From contig CAYZXL010000069.1 in assembly GCA_964482435.1 (NCBI GenBank), forward strand, positions 1-24,384: 24,384 bases of DNA, given 5' to 3'. Shown here piece by piece: positions 1 to 8,175 of this stretch. How positions within the stretch are numbered: position 1 is the stretch's first letter; every line of letters starts with the position of its first letter. The notes beneath the pieces are model-generated. The model was not told where the DNA came from, made no database searches, and saw only the letters and a program-made list of their open reading frames with translations. A program made the translations under genes and the position numbers. This DNA is from CAYZXL01 sp964482435 (lineage in GTDB: Bacteria; Auribacterota; JABMQX01).

Positions 1-2869
1 CTTCTTCCCTTTTTGCCTCCGCGTTCGTGCTCTGAAGCGTCCAGAGGAATAGAGCGGTCAGGCGAGCATCTTCTTCCAGAGCGCCGACAGCTCTGTTGCG
101 TGCACGAGCCTCGGCGGTGCCGAGAATCTGCCCCAGCGCCGTCCGCCCAACAACTTCCCAGACATAGGCCAGGAATCCACGTTTATGCGGCTCGGTCGCC
201 TCCGGGTTGCCGCCGAGAGGAATTGGCCGGTCCTGAGCATCAACGACCTTTGAATAGCGGCTATAGATTTCCAGCGCCGGCCCAATGCAGGCAAAAACCA
301 AATCCGCCCCGCGGATGTGCTCCCTCTGAAGTCGTTCCATCCAGTCGCCAACCCGGGTCGGCAGTTCTCGAAAAACCTCCCCCCAATCGCCCACGGGCGC
401 GTCCTCTGGCCGTGGCCGGCAGACGAGATGGACGCTGGTGGCAAGAGCCGCCGACTGCCGCGCACGCACACGGGAATACCTTTCTGTTGCAATGGGCCAT
501 GAAGCGGTAATTACCCATCCAGACGCTATCAATCCTGCCAGCAATGCCTCCCAGCCCTCCGTGGCCTGATATGCGAAAACGATGCTGGCGATCCCGCGAG
601 GACGCAACACCCTGCGCCCCACCTCGAAGGCTTCGCTCATCAAATCGCGGTACCTTTTCTTGGCTCCCTCCTCAGATCCATCCCGGGCCAGGTAGGCAAC
701 AATTTCGTTCTCCTTCGGCACCAGCCGGGATTTGAAGAGGTCCGACGAGTTTCTAACAAGAGCGCGTTTGAACCATACGTAGAAGAAGTCCGAGAGGTAA
801 GAATACGGCACGTTGTCGTAATAGGGGGGATCCGTGAACCATATTTCCGCAGATTCCTCTGGGAGTGTCATGCAGGCGGCGTCAGCCAGGCTTGGAGAAC
901 AGGGCTTCACATCGCTGATGTAGGATGCTTCGACATTCCTCGCTATGTGTTCGACGGACTGAACAATCGAAGCGCTTGACTCCGAGAGAATGGCGCTTTC
1001 AACGAAATCCCACCCCATAGGGATTGAGTTTCCCTTAAAAAGGTTGACGGGACACTCTGTGGCGAGCCCCCAGTTTACCACCCCGTTGCAGCGGTCAGCC
1101 AGCTTTGTAGGTATCATTGCGAGAAGGGGCGTGAGCCTGCGCAGAGACGCGGCGCTGGACATCGTCGCAACATGAGCAGTAATGGCTCCCAGCGAAACCT
1201 TTTGTCGCGCGGTGAAAAGATCGCCCCAGTTTGTCATGCCGTACACCCAGACGTTTATGACGCCAAATGTGACAGGGACCCTTTCTACGGGCTCATCGGG
1301 GACGGGGCAGAGGCCCTTTTTTCCGCTGCGTTCCCATTCGCCGAGGATTTCCTCGAGGCGCTTCTGGGCTTTCCACACAGCCTCGTAATCGCGGTCTCTG
1401 GGCAGCCGGTAATGCCGGCCTTGCTCACCCGGTTTCAGCGTCACGACCGCCAGAAGCCGCGCACCGCCAACTCTGTGTAGTAGCGCAGGCATCTTGCCTG
1501 CATTATCTTGCAGGCTGGAAGCTTGCGCTACATCGAAGATAACATCAGCCCCTCCGCGCTGCTGATAAAGCTGCGCCCGAACCCGGTCCGGAGCTAACAC
1601 CGCCCCGCAGCACAGACACGTCGCCTTTGCCCGAGAGACTGTCCCCGGCAGCACCTCCTTCTCACTCTTCGGCTCAAAGATTTCAAATTGGACAGTAGGA
1701 CAGGCATCTTGCCTGTCATTCCCGGAGGCATCTTGCCTGTCATTCCCGGAGGCATCCTTCCTGTCTGGCAGGCTGGAAGCCTGCCCCACCATAATTCTGA
1801 AGACCATATGCACATGGTCCGGCATGACCACCGCGGCATCGAGGTCAATCTTTTGCCCATGCCAATGGGTTACCGCCGAAAGGACCACCTCCCGCGCGGC
1901 CTCTGTCAACTGCACTCCCTTCCTGCAACGAAAGGTCGCCAAGTAGGTGGCTTGTTGTGTCTCCAGGTGGGGCAAGTGCCGCCTCTGAATGCTGAGGTCC
2001 GGGGACCTCCACGGATTGACAGGCTGGAAGCCTGGCCCCGGAGTTTGTGAGAGGCTGGATGACAGGCTGGAAGCCTGTCCTACCATAACCCCATATCGAA
2101 GTGCCCGCTTCCGGTTCGGCTTCTTGCAGAGCCAGAATGAGCGGACAAGAGGGATTTCTGCGCCGCAATTCGGCGCTTCGCACCGCACCGTCCTCGCCCA
2201 AAGGTAGGCGATAGGTCTCGCGCCATCCGGGTCCGGAGGATAAAATTCCGCAAGCTCCTTCTCTGCCGCTTCCTTAATCTCTTTGCCGACCTTTCGCAGT
2301 TCATCGGCCAACTCAGGCCCCTGTCGAGGAATGTCTTCGAGCATCACCTTGAGAATCAGGCAGGCTACCGGGTTAAGGTCGCTGGCGAAGGCGTCGCATC
2401 CGAGTCTCAGAGCCTCAAGCGGAATCGAGCCGCCGCCGGCAAACGGGTCAACCACAAGAGGCGTCTCTTCCGGATGAGCCGCTTTGACGAGAGCGCGAGC
2501 AGTTTTTAGATAATTCGGGTCCGACGAAAGGTCCCAGTTCGAGAAATCCCCGATGAACTGGAGCAGAACCTTTCGCAGCCCCTCGTCCGTCTTCAGCTCC
2601 TTTTCCCAGCCGGTCGGGCGACCGTGCATTTCGAGGAGAATCTTTCGAGCCTCGCTCTTGAAATCCTCCGGGCAATTCTCGTCGCAGGGGTCCGGCCAGA
2701 GCAGCCCCATGAGAACCGCGCGGCAAGCCGCGAGCGGCCTCCTCGCCCACCATAGATGGAGCGTTGACGGATGCCCGTGCCGGATGGATTTCTCCCTCGC
2801 CGAATGCTTGCTCACCACCGCAATCGGAAAATCCACCTCAATCAGCCTTTTGCATTCCTTCGGGATCAT
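1..2869 (-). CDS. DUF1156-family adenine-specific DNA methyltransferase (3' end beyond window)
   Basis: The reading frame is open from ATG at 2869 to the left edge (956 codons, no stop), so the C-terminus is missing. The N-terminus has the DUF1156 signature: KRLIEVDFP near residue 7, SAREKSIRHGHPS, then LWWARRPLAACRA. Methyltransferase motif I is DPFAGGG at residues 141-147 and the catalytic motif is DPPY at 680-683, the order of an amino-methyltransferase acting on adenine (family knowledge). Cysteine pairs around CEAPNC and CLCC suggest a zinc ribbon. The start overlaps the rmuC 3' end by 32 bp and has GAGG about 9 nt upstream. Residues ~263-392 and ~447-464 are encoded by inserted repeats that keep the frame. 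The likely role is self-DNA marking in an anti-phage operon with the upstream helicase. The family call is firm; the substrate is inferred, and activity after the insertions is unknown. Confidence 0.9.
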   Translation of the reverse strand, partial: MIPKECKRLIEVDFPIAVVSKHSAREKSIRHGHPSTLHLWWARRPLAACRAVLMGLLWPDPCDENCPEDFKSEARKILLEMHGRPTGWEKELKTDEGLRKVLLQFIGDFSNWDLSSDPNYLKTARALVKAAHPEETPLVVDPFAGGGSIPLEALRLGCDAFASDLNPVACLILKVMLEDIPRQGPELADELRKVGKEIKEAAEKELAEFYPPDPDGARPIAYLWARTVRCEAPNCGAEIPLVRSFWLCKKPNRKRALRYGVMVGQASSLSSSLSQTPGPGFQPVNPWRSPDLSIQRRHLPHLETQQATYLATFRCRKGVQLTEAAREVVLSAVTHWHGQKIDLDAAVVMPDHVHMVFRIMVGQASSLPDRKDASGNDRQDASGNDRQDACPTVQFEIFEPKSEKEVLPGTVSRAKATCLCCGAVLAPDRVRAQLYQQRGGADVIFDVAQASSLQDNAGKMPALLHRVGGARLLAVVTLKPGEQGRHYRLPRDRDYEAVWKAQKRLEEILGEWERSGKKGLCPVPDEPVERVPVTFGVINVWVYGMTNWGDLFTARQKVSLGAITAHVATMSSAASLRRLTPLLAMIPTKLADRCNGVVNWGLATECPVNLFKGNSIPMGWDFVESAILSESSASIVQSVEHIARNVEASYISDVKPCSPSLADAACMTLPEESAEIWFTDPPYYDNVPYSYLSDFFYVWFKRALVRNSSDLFKSRLVPKENEIVAYLARDGSEEGAKKRYRDLMSEAFEVGRRVLRPRGIASIVFAYQATEGWEALLAGLIASGWVITASWPIATERYSRVRARQSAALATSVHLVCRPRPEDAPVGDWGEVFRELPTRVGDWMERLQREHIRGADLVFACIGPALEIYSRYSKVVDAQDRPIPLGGNPEATEPHKRGFLAYVWEVVGRTALGQILGTAEARARNRAVGALEEDARLTALFLWTLQSTNAEAKREE
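1480..1531. repeat. 52-bp REP-like palindrome inside the methylase gene
   Basis: The ends are GTAGCGCAGGC and GCTTGCGCTAC, inverted with one mismatch in 11. The internal half-sites GGCATCTTGCC and CAGGCTGGAAGC are those seen in the larger element at 1695-2083, so both belong to one repeat family. It adds about 17 residues to the methylase (residues ~447-464), between an IFDVA segment and the conserved GGARLLAVVTL segment. Confidence 0.8.
1704..1764. repeat. 24-bp tandem repeat, two full copies and a degenerate third
   Basis: The unit begins GCATCTTGCCTG and ends TTCCCGGAG. It occurs exactly at 1704-1727 and 1728-1751, followed by a diverged partial copy from 1752. At 24 bp (eight codons), copy-number change would not shift the methylase frame. 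It lies within the RAYT-derived insertion. Confidence 0.85.
1793..1985 (-). pseudogene. N-terminal fragment of a REP-associated tyrosine transposase (Y1/HUH)
   Basis: Read in the methylase frame, this segment gives about 64 residues that match the start of RAYT proteins: RRHLPHLE, then ATYLATFR, then EAREVVLSA, and finally VVMPDHVHMVF with the HUH metal-binding pair His-x-His. The catalytic tyrosine helix and the C-terminal half are absent because the sequence runs directly into repeat DNA. RAYTs are IS200/IS605-like single-strand transposases (Y1_Tnp family) that mobilise REP palindromes. Here the fragment has no start of its own and survives only as an internal part of the methylase frame. 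Identification is from motif recognition. Confidence 0.75.
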
Positions 2870-4277
2870 TCGCTTCCGCCTCTAACTCAAGCGCGCTCAA
2901 GGCGCGCGGAGCAGTACTAATGGGTTCGACGATTGGTATTTCGGCGCCCGGAGCCGCCCCAAGCTCTTTGAAGCGGCGGGCTGCCGGAAGAACTCTGGCC
3001 TCCATCGACCCCACAGCGCTGTTGTACGCCGTGTTTGCTTTCTCTAAACCCTTGCCGATATCTACCAGGTGTTCCCCAAGAACTCTCATACGATCGTAAA
3101 GCTGCTTGCCGAGATCGCTGATTTGCTGTGCGCTCTCCGCGATCTTTTCCTGACGCCAACCGTATCCAACCGCCCGCAGCAGGGCAATGAGCGTAGTCGG
3201 AGTGGCCAACATAACGCGCCTTTCGAAGCCGCGTTCTATCAACGCGTGATCAACATCGACTGCAGCTGCAAAGAACGACTCCCCTGGGATGAACATCACG
3301 ACAAACTCAGGTGCCTTATCAAACTGCTCCCAATAGGCCTTGCTCGCGAGGTTGTCCATGTGGGTGCGAACTTGCCGCGCGTGGTCACCCAGGCATCGTC
3401 GTCGATCTTCTTCCGACTCCGCGGACAGGGCAGTTAGGTACGCCTCCAAGGGGACCTTGGCGTCCACCACCACATCCCGGTCTGCTGGAAGATGGACTAT
3501 GAGGTCCGGACGAACGCGACCCTGCTCGGAGTCTGCTGACATCTGTTCTGTGAAATCGCAGTGATCGGACATCCCGGACAACTCAACCACTCGCTTGAGG
3601 GTCATCTCCCCCCATCGCCCCCGCACTTGAGGCGAGCGTAAGGCCGTTACCAGATTTCCTGTTTCCTTCTGGAGCTGCTGCTGAGTGCTCGACAGAGTCT
3701 TGAGATGAGTCTCAAGAGTTGAATAGGCCTCCTGGCGGTTTTTTTCCAAGGCACGGACGTGCTGATCAAACTGGTTTAGCGATTTTGACAGAGGTTCGAC
3801 CAACCCCTTGATCGCCTCTTGGCGTGTTCCAAGATCGCCTTTCGCTTCCACAAGAACCTTATCGAAGGTTTCTTTCGCCAGCTTGATGAAGGCCTGATTG
3901 CTGTCCCCTAAGGTGTCCGCCGCCAAGGCCTTAAACGTGTCGGTGAGCCTGCTTTTCGCTTCCTGAAGCAGCTTCTTCTCTTCTTCAAGCCACTTAACCG
4001 TTTCCTTTACCTCAGTCTCGGCCTTGACTTTTGCTGCCTGCTCGTCCTTGAGTTCTGACCTGAGCCTCTGGAAGTCCGCGGCGGCTTTCTCGCTCTGCTC
4101 ATGAAGCTCGGTTATCATGCCCTCGAGGGCGCTGGCGCGGCCCTCGGCCCTATTGGCCCGGGACTCAGAGTCATCGAGCCTGCCCCCAAATTCGGCTCTG
4201 GCTCGGTCTCTGGCAACGAGCCACGCTACAACACAACCTACTGCCAGACCTGCGATCGCGCATAATGCGTACCACAT
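2838..4277 (-). CDS. rmuC: RmuC-family protein (predicted PD-(D/E)XK nuclease-fold)
   Basis: This 479-residue protein begins with a membrane anchor (about residues 4-22, rich in Ala/Val/Leu) and a long alpha-helical, probably coiled-coil, region (about 30-210). The RmuC core follows: SPQVRGRWGE at 215-224, RPDLIV at 256-261 and VDAKVPL at 271-277. E224, D258, D272 and K274 fit the acidic-plus-lysine pattern of a PD-(D/E)XK fold. RmuC proteins are linked to limiting DNA inversion or rearrangement and, in some bacteria, to defence loci (family knowledge). The gene starts at an ATG 6 bp after the helicase stop and overlaps the methylase start by 32 bp, so it is co-transcribed and probably translationally coupled. 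Its role within the operon is inferred from position only. Confidence 0.92.
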   Translation of the reverse strand: MWYALCAIAGLAVGCVVAWLVARDRARAEFGGRLDDSESRANRAEGRASALEGMITELHEQSEKAAADFQRLRSELKDEQAAKVKAETEVKETVKWLEEEKKLLQEAKSRLTDTFKALAADTLGDSNQAFIKLAKETFDKVLVEAKGDLGTRQEAIKGLVEPLSKSLNQFDQHVRALEKNRQEAYSTLETHLKTLSSTQQQLQKETGNLVTALRSPQVRGRWGEMTLKRVVELSGMSDHCDFTEQMSADSEQGRVRPDLIVHLPADRDVVVDAKVPLEAYLTALSAESEEDRRRCLGDHARQVRTHMDNLASKAYWEQFDKAPEFVVMFIPGESFFAAAVDVDHALIERGFERRVMLATPTTLIALLRAVGYGWRQEKIAESAQQISDLGKQLYDRMRVLGEHLVDIGKGLEKANTAYNSAVGSMEARVLPAARRFKELGAAPGAEIPIVEPISTAPRALSALELEAEANDPEGMQKAD

Positions 4278-4283
4278 ATTGCG

Positions 4284-7200
4284 TCATTCCCCCTTTGGTT
4301 TCCCGTTCCCGTATCTCGAAGGCTCCTCACGAACCTCCATTGGTTTGGCTACGGCGTCCACCTCCAGCCAGTAGTGCGAGACTTTCTTGACCTCATGCCA
4401 GACGAGCCTGGCTGGGTCTTTGACTGGCTCCTGAAGCCGTGGCTCATTATCGCAATTGGTGACTATGTAGAGCCAGTAGCAATCGCGCCGGTCTTCGGCG
4501 ACGCGGCGTTCGTTCGGTGTAAGAAGAATCGTGCCCGTTGACCCTCCGATTCCTTTGACTTCGATGAGTCGGAGTTCGCCGGAATTCAAATCGAGGCTGG
4601 TAATATCGTAGCCGAGGTTTTTCTCGTGGACATCGTAAACCTGTCGGCCTTGTGCCCGTTCATACTCCATGACGACTTTCATGGCAACTGCTTCCGTATC
4701 AAGGTTCGGGCGGAGCTTTCGCACGTCCGGGGCTTCGCGCTCCGGGTGCGGCAGGATGAGAGCGGTGGCCATCCGTTCCACAGCCTGTAACGACAGCGAC
4801 TTCTCTTGTTTCAATTCCCCGCGCCGTCTATCGCGTCGGGCGAGGAGTTCTGCGTGCCGCGTCTCCGCCTGAGCCAGCCGACCGGCAGCCCCCGGAACCT
4901 TTTCCTCGATGTCCGCGGCGGCCTTGCCAATCTCCTCGTCCACCTTGTGCAAAAGTTCCGTGAGAGACAGTTCTACATGAGAGGCGATGCGTTCCACCTC
5001 CGCCACTCGTTCAGCACGGACTTCCTCGAGGAAAGGCGTCAGAGTATGCTCGTTGAGCCACGCCGTATCCTCCGGAAGTGACGCGACGGCGGGAAGCGTT
5101 TCCTGCGCTTTTGCCGGAATGAAGTTCCCGAGAATGCCAGGCTCCCGGAGCCGTTTCTGCCCATTCTCGTCGGTCTCCACGGCAAAGAGCCGCTCGTGCA
5201 CCACTTGCCCGAGACCGTCCACAACACGTGCTCGGTAGAAGTCCAGCCTCGTCGGAGCATCGTGCTGGAGAGAATAGAAGCAGGCGCCTTTGCCGAAAGG
5301 CTCGCGCGATGATGAGACCATGTGGCGACGGAGAGCTTCGAAGAGAGGGTGACCTGGCGTTACCCATTCGAGGTTGTTTTTCTCAGCGGTCTCACGGTCT
5401 GTGGAACACCGCGGGTACTTGGCAACAAGCGGAGGCAGTTTCCAATCAGGCTCTCTTTCGTAGGGTCGGAGGACAGATGGCGTCCTCCCCGGGTCAAACG
5501 TGTGTGGAAGGCCGGGTACGGCTTTCAGGTTGAGCGGCACGTATTCAGCAGCTTCGCGTATGAAGCGGGCGATGGTTTCGGGGACGACCCGATATTCCTG
5601 AGCACGCGCGCGCCGCTCGATGAGCATCTCCAAGTTCAGCCTTTTCGCCGCGAGGCCTTCGAGGGCGTTCTGGCAGATCGCTCGAAAATGGCTTTCGTCA
5701 ACGTTCTTGAGAAGACGGTCTTCAAGGTCTCCCTCCCCCAGGCGCCCGGCGTAATAGTCCCGAAGGACGCGCTCAATCTGCGCCGCAGGGAGAACTTCGC
5801 CGACAACGTTGAATACCGCGTCGTCATCTAAGGCATCTCGGATTTCCTGAATCTTCTCGAGAAGCCGCTGAAGGACGCGGCCCTCAATTGTATTGCTGGC
5901 GGCGAAATTGAAAATCAAGCAGTCCTTATGCTGGCCGTAACGGTGGATTCGGCCCATTCGCTGTTCGAGGCGATTGGGATTCCACGGGATGTCGTAATTG
6001 AAAAGGATGTTGCAGCATTGCAGGTTGATGCCCTCGCCCGCCGCTTCGGTGGCGACCAACACCTGAATTTCGCCGTCCCTGAACTGCTGCTCTGAGAACA
6101 GGCGCGTGCCAGGCTGATCCCTCGAGCCCGATTTCATGTTGCCGTGGATAAAGCCAGTCGTGAATCCCCAGGATTCGAGACGAGCGACGAGGTAATCGAG
6201 CGTGTCTTTGAACTCGGTGAAAATCAGGAGACGCTTTTGAGGTTCACCGAAGAAGCCCTCGTTTTGTAGAAGCTCCTTCAGACGGGAGAGTTTCGCCTCC
6301 GCACCTTTCTCTTCGACATCCTTCGCCCGCTGAGCGAGCTGCCCCAGTTCCTCAATCTCCTCCCGAATCTGGTCAGCGTTGCCAGCCAACGTCATGGCTT
6401 CCAGCATCTTCTCCAATCGCTCTCGCTCGGTCTCCTCCATCTCCTCAGTCTCTTCCGCACTTGGGATATCGGGCGGTGTCAAGCGGATAAGCTCTTGAGC
6501 CTGCTTCAACCCCTCTTCGAGCCGCTTCGCGCGGTTTTCTAATGAATGTTGCAAAGCGTAAGTGCTGGAAGCGAGGCGCCGCTGGTAGAGGGACATGAGG
6601 AAGCCTACGGCTCTGGCACGCGGATCGTCCTGCCGAGCAGCCGCTTTCGCGCTCTGCTTCTTCACAAACCGGGTCGCGTCTCGGTAGAGGTCAAACTCAG
6701 GACCGTCAATCTGGAAGCCAACCGTATGCGGCAGTCGCTTCGTGAATATCTTCTTCGCCACCCAGCCGCCGTCTGCCTGGCGCTCCGGAAAGTAAACCAT
6801 CGCCTCCTTGGTTCGCCGCAGGTAGAAAGGAGCGCGTCGCCGTTCCATTGCCTGGCGTATGGACTTCACGTCAGCGTACGCATCAGCGTCAAGGAGCTGA
6901 AGAAAGAGAGTGAAATTGTCCGGGTCACCCTTGTGCGGAGTCGCTGTGAGGAACAGGATATGATCGGCGGTGTCCCTCAGGAGTTCGCCGAGGGCGTAGC
7001 GTTCGGTCTTTCCAGCAGGCGGTGTCCACGACATTCGGTGGGCTTCATCAACAATAGCGAGGTCCCAATGCACCTGCCCCAGACCTGGAAGAATCTCTGT
7101 GCGCTTTGCAAGGTCCAGCGATGTAATGACCTGGTTTTGGTCCAGCCACAGATTGACCCCGAACTGGTCCCGAATATCGCCACCTTTCAAAGCCAGAAAC

Positions 7201-7877
7201 TTCTCGTCGAATTTCTCCTTGAGCTCTCGCTGCCATTGAAACGTCAGATTGGCCGGGCAGACTATGAGGATGCGCTCGGCGAGTCCCCTGAGTTTCAACT
7301 CACGGATGAGGAGCCCCGCCATGATGGTTTTGCCAGCCCCCGCCTCATCGGCCAGAAGAAAACGAACCCGTGCGAGTTTAAGCAGATAGTCATAAACCGC
7401 CTCGAGCTGATGGGGCAGCGGATCAACGCGAGAAATGGACAAGCCGAAATATGGATCGAACTCGTACGCGATTCCGAGAGCATACGCTTGAAGACCGAGG
7501 CGGAGTAACTTCCCGTCCCCCTGGTAGGTTGCCACTGAATCGAGAACGGCGAGTGTGGCGAGGTCAGCCCTCGACAGATTAACCCTGCGGAACTGCTCCG
7601 TACGAATCCCAACGAGGCCGACAACCCAGCCTTCCGGACCGGTCGCAGAGACGGTTTCAACACGCATCGGTTCGTTGAACAGCGGCCCGCTGAGAATCTG
7701 TCCTTCGCGGATAGGCGCGCTCTCGTTCACTTTGCTGTCCCTCAGTGCTGGGCTGCCTTCGTCGCGTTCTGCCGACGGCATTGTGGTTTTATCTCTATCG
7801 TCGCTCCCGTTCCTTTGGGTGACCTTCACGTGTTGGGCTTCAACCACACTTGCCTTTGGGCGATACCGTCCCACCAC
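4284..7877 (-). CDS. SNF2/superfamily 2 helicase with C-terminal DUF3883 domain
   Basis: This is a 1197-residue ATP-dependent translocase. The visible motifs are a Walker A box DEAGAGKT at 177-184, a DEAH box at 277-280, motif III TATPHKG at 311-317, and the second RecA lobe at about 545-660 with LIFTEFKD, ATEAAGEGIN and QRMGRIHRYGQ. The C-terminus carries DUF3883, including GYDITS and the nuclease-like signature IEVKG at 1105-1109. The protein resembles helicases found beside DUF1156 methylases in Hma and DISARM-like anti-phage loci. The chosen start is GTG at 7877; ATG at 7781 (residue 33) is a real alternative because the first ~55 residues look unconserved and neither site has a strong Shine-Dalgarno sequence. 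It is the first gene of the operon, about 40 bp downstream of a predicted promoter. Confidence 0.92.
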   Translation of the reverse strand: MVGRYRPKASVVEAQHVKVTQRNGSDDRDKTTMPSAERDEGSPALRDSKVNESAPIREGQILSGPLFNEPMRVETVSATGPEGWVVGLVGIRTEQFRRVNLSRADLATLAVLDSVATYQGDGKLLRLGLQAYALGIAYEFDPYFGLSISRVDPLPHQLEAVYDYLLKLARVRFLLADEAGAGKTIMAGLLIRELKLRGLAERILIVCPANLTFQWQRELKEKFDEKFLALKGGDIRDQFGVNLWLDQNQVITSLDLAKRTEILPGLGQVHWDLAIVDEAHRMSWTPPAGKTERYALGELLRDTADHILFLTATPHKGDPDNFTLFLQLLDADAYADVKSIRQAMERRRAPFYLRRTKEAMVYFPERQADGGWVAKKIFTKRLPHTVGFQIDGPEFDLYRDATRFVKKQSAKAAARQDDPRARAVGFLMSLYQRRLASSTYALQHSLENRAKRLEEGLKQAQELIRLTPPDIPSAEETEEMEETERERLEKMLEAMTLAGNADQIREEIEELGQLAQRAKDVEEKGAEAKLSRLKELLQNEGFFGEPQKRLLIFTEFKDTLDYLVARLESWGFTTGFIHGNMKSGSRDQPGTRLFSEQQFRDGEIQVLVATEAAGEGINLQCCNILFNYDIPWNPNRLEQRMGRIHRYGQHKDCLIFNFAASNTIEGRVLQRLLEKIQEIRDALDDDAVFNVVGEVLPAAQIERVLRDYYAGRLGEGDLEDRLLKNVDESHFRAICQNALEGLAAKRLNLEMLIERRARAQEYRVVPETIARFIREAAEYVPLNLKAVPGLPHTFDPGRTPSVLRPYEREPDWKLPPLVAKYPRCSTDRETAEKNNLEWVTPGHPLFEALRRHMVSSSREPFGKGACFYSLQHDAPTRLDFYRARVVDGLGQVVHERLFAVETDENGQKRLREPGILGNFIPAKAQETLPAVASLPEDTAWLNEHTLTPFLEEVRAERVAEVERIASHVELSLTELLHKVDEEIGKAAADIEEKVPGAAGRLAQAETRHAELLARRDRRRGELKQEKSLSLQAVERMATALILPHPEREAPDVRKLRPNLDTEAVAMKVVMEYERAQGRQVYDVHEKNLGYDITSLDLNSGELRLIEVKGIGGSTGTILLTPNERRVAEDRRDCYWLYIVTNCDNEPRLQEPVKDPARLVWHEVKKVSHYWLEVDAVAKPMEVREEPSRYGNGKPKGE

Positions 7878-7918
7878 CAGAATCTTATGCGCCCGTTTCC
7901 CAAGGGAAGGCGCGATAA

Positions 7919-7946
7919 ATCATATCAAAATCATCTGGTTTTTCAA
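7919..7946 (-). promoter_or_regulatory. Predicted sigma-70-type promoter of the helicase operon
   Basis: Read on the minus strand, TTGAAA (7941-7946) and TATGAT (7919-7924) are separated by 16 bp, each one mismatch from consensus. The surrounding DNA is noticeably AT-rich for this window. The implied transcription start is near 7912, about 35 bp upstream of the GTG at 7877. Prediction from sequence only. Confidence 0.6.
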
Positions 7947-8047
7947 TAACTTCATTTGTATCGCAGCGAAATTGGGCTGGCTTCGGCCCGGCGGAGACTC
8001 CCCTGGGATTGTGGGCGAAACACCGAGATGTCATCTCCCGTGCGGCT

Positions 8048-8081
8048 TGTATCCACCTCTCGTGTATCCAGTTTGTATCCA
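8048..8081. repeat. Three direct repeats TGTATCCA beside the tRNA scar
   Basis: The octamer TGTATCCA occurs exactly at 8048-8055, 8063-8070 and 8074-8081. It lies about 95-130 bp inside the presumed island from the tRNA-Phe fragment. Short direct repeats at this distance resemble arm-type binding sites of tyrosine recombinases or excision factors, but no integrase is visible in the window to support that directly. Confidence 0.6.
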
Positions 8082-8175
8082 AAAAGGCAATAAAACCTGG
8101 CAAAAAACCGTTGGCGGATGACAAGGATTTGGAGGCATTTACCGACGAGAAAGGGGGAAAGAAGAACAAAATTTT

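Larger units (their letters stand above)
1695..2083. mobile_element. RAYT-derived REP-type element inserted inside the methylase gene
   Basis: The ends are an exact 11-bp inverted repeat: GTAGGACAGGC at 1695-1705 and GCCTGTCCTAC at 2073-2083. Just inside lie copies of the dyad half-sites GGCATCTTGCC and GGCTGGAAGCC. The interior contains the N-terminal part of a REP-associated tyrosine transposase on the minus strand. Protein flanking the element reads smoothly as a DUF1156 methylase on both sides, so the element looks like an insertion between residues ~262 and ~393. The exact target site and any target duplication cannot be fixed from one copy. It is probably immobile alone and would need a full-length RAYT elsewhere in the genome. 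Confidence 0.75.

Noticed and set aside
1704..1764. CRISPR-like array
   Set aside because: The 24-bp units are directly adjacent with no spacers, and no cas gene is present.
1688..2050. Plus-strand frame with repeated GILPVIPG
   Set aside because: It is a translation of the REP/RAYT repeat in the wrong strand; such repeat-coded peptides are widespread artefacts.
6546..7508. 320-codon plus-strand frame
   Set aside because: It is antisense to the well-supported helicase domain of the SNF2 gene and has no family signature.
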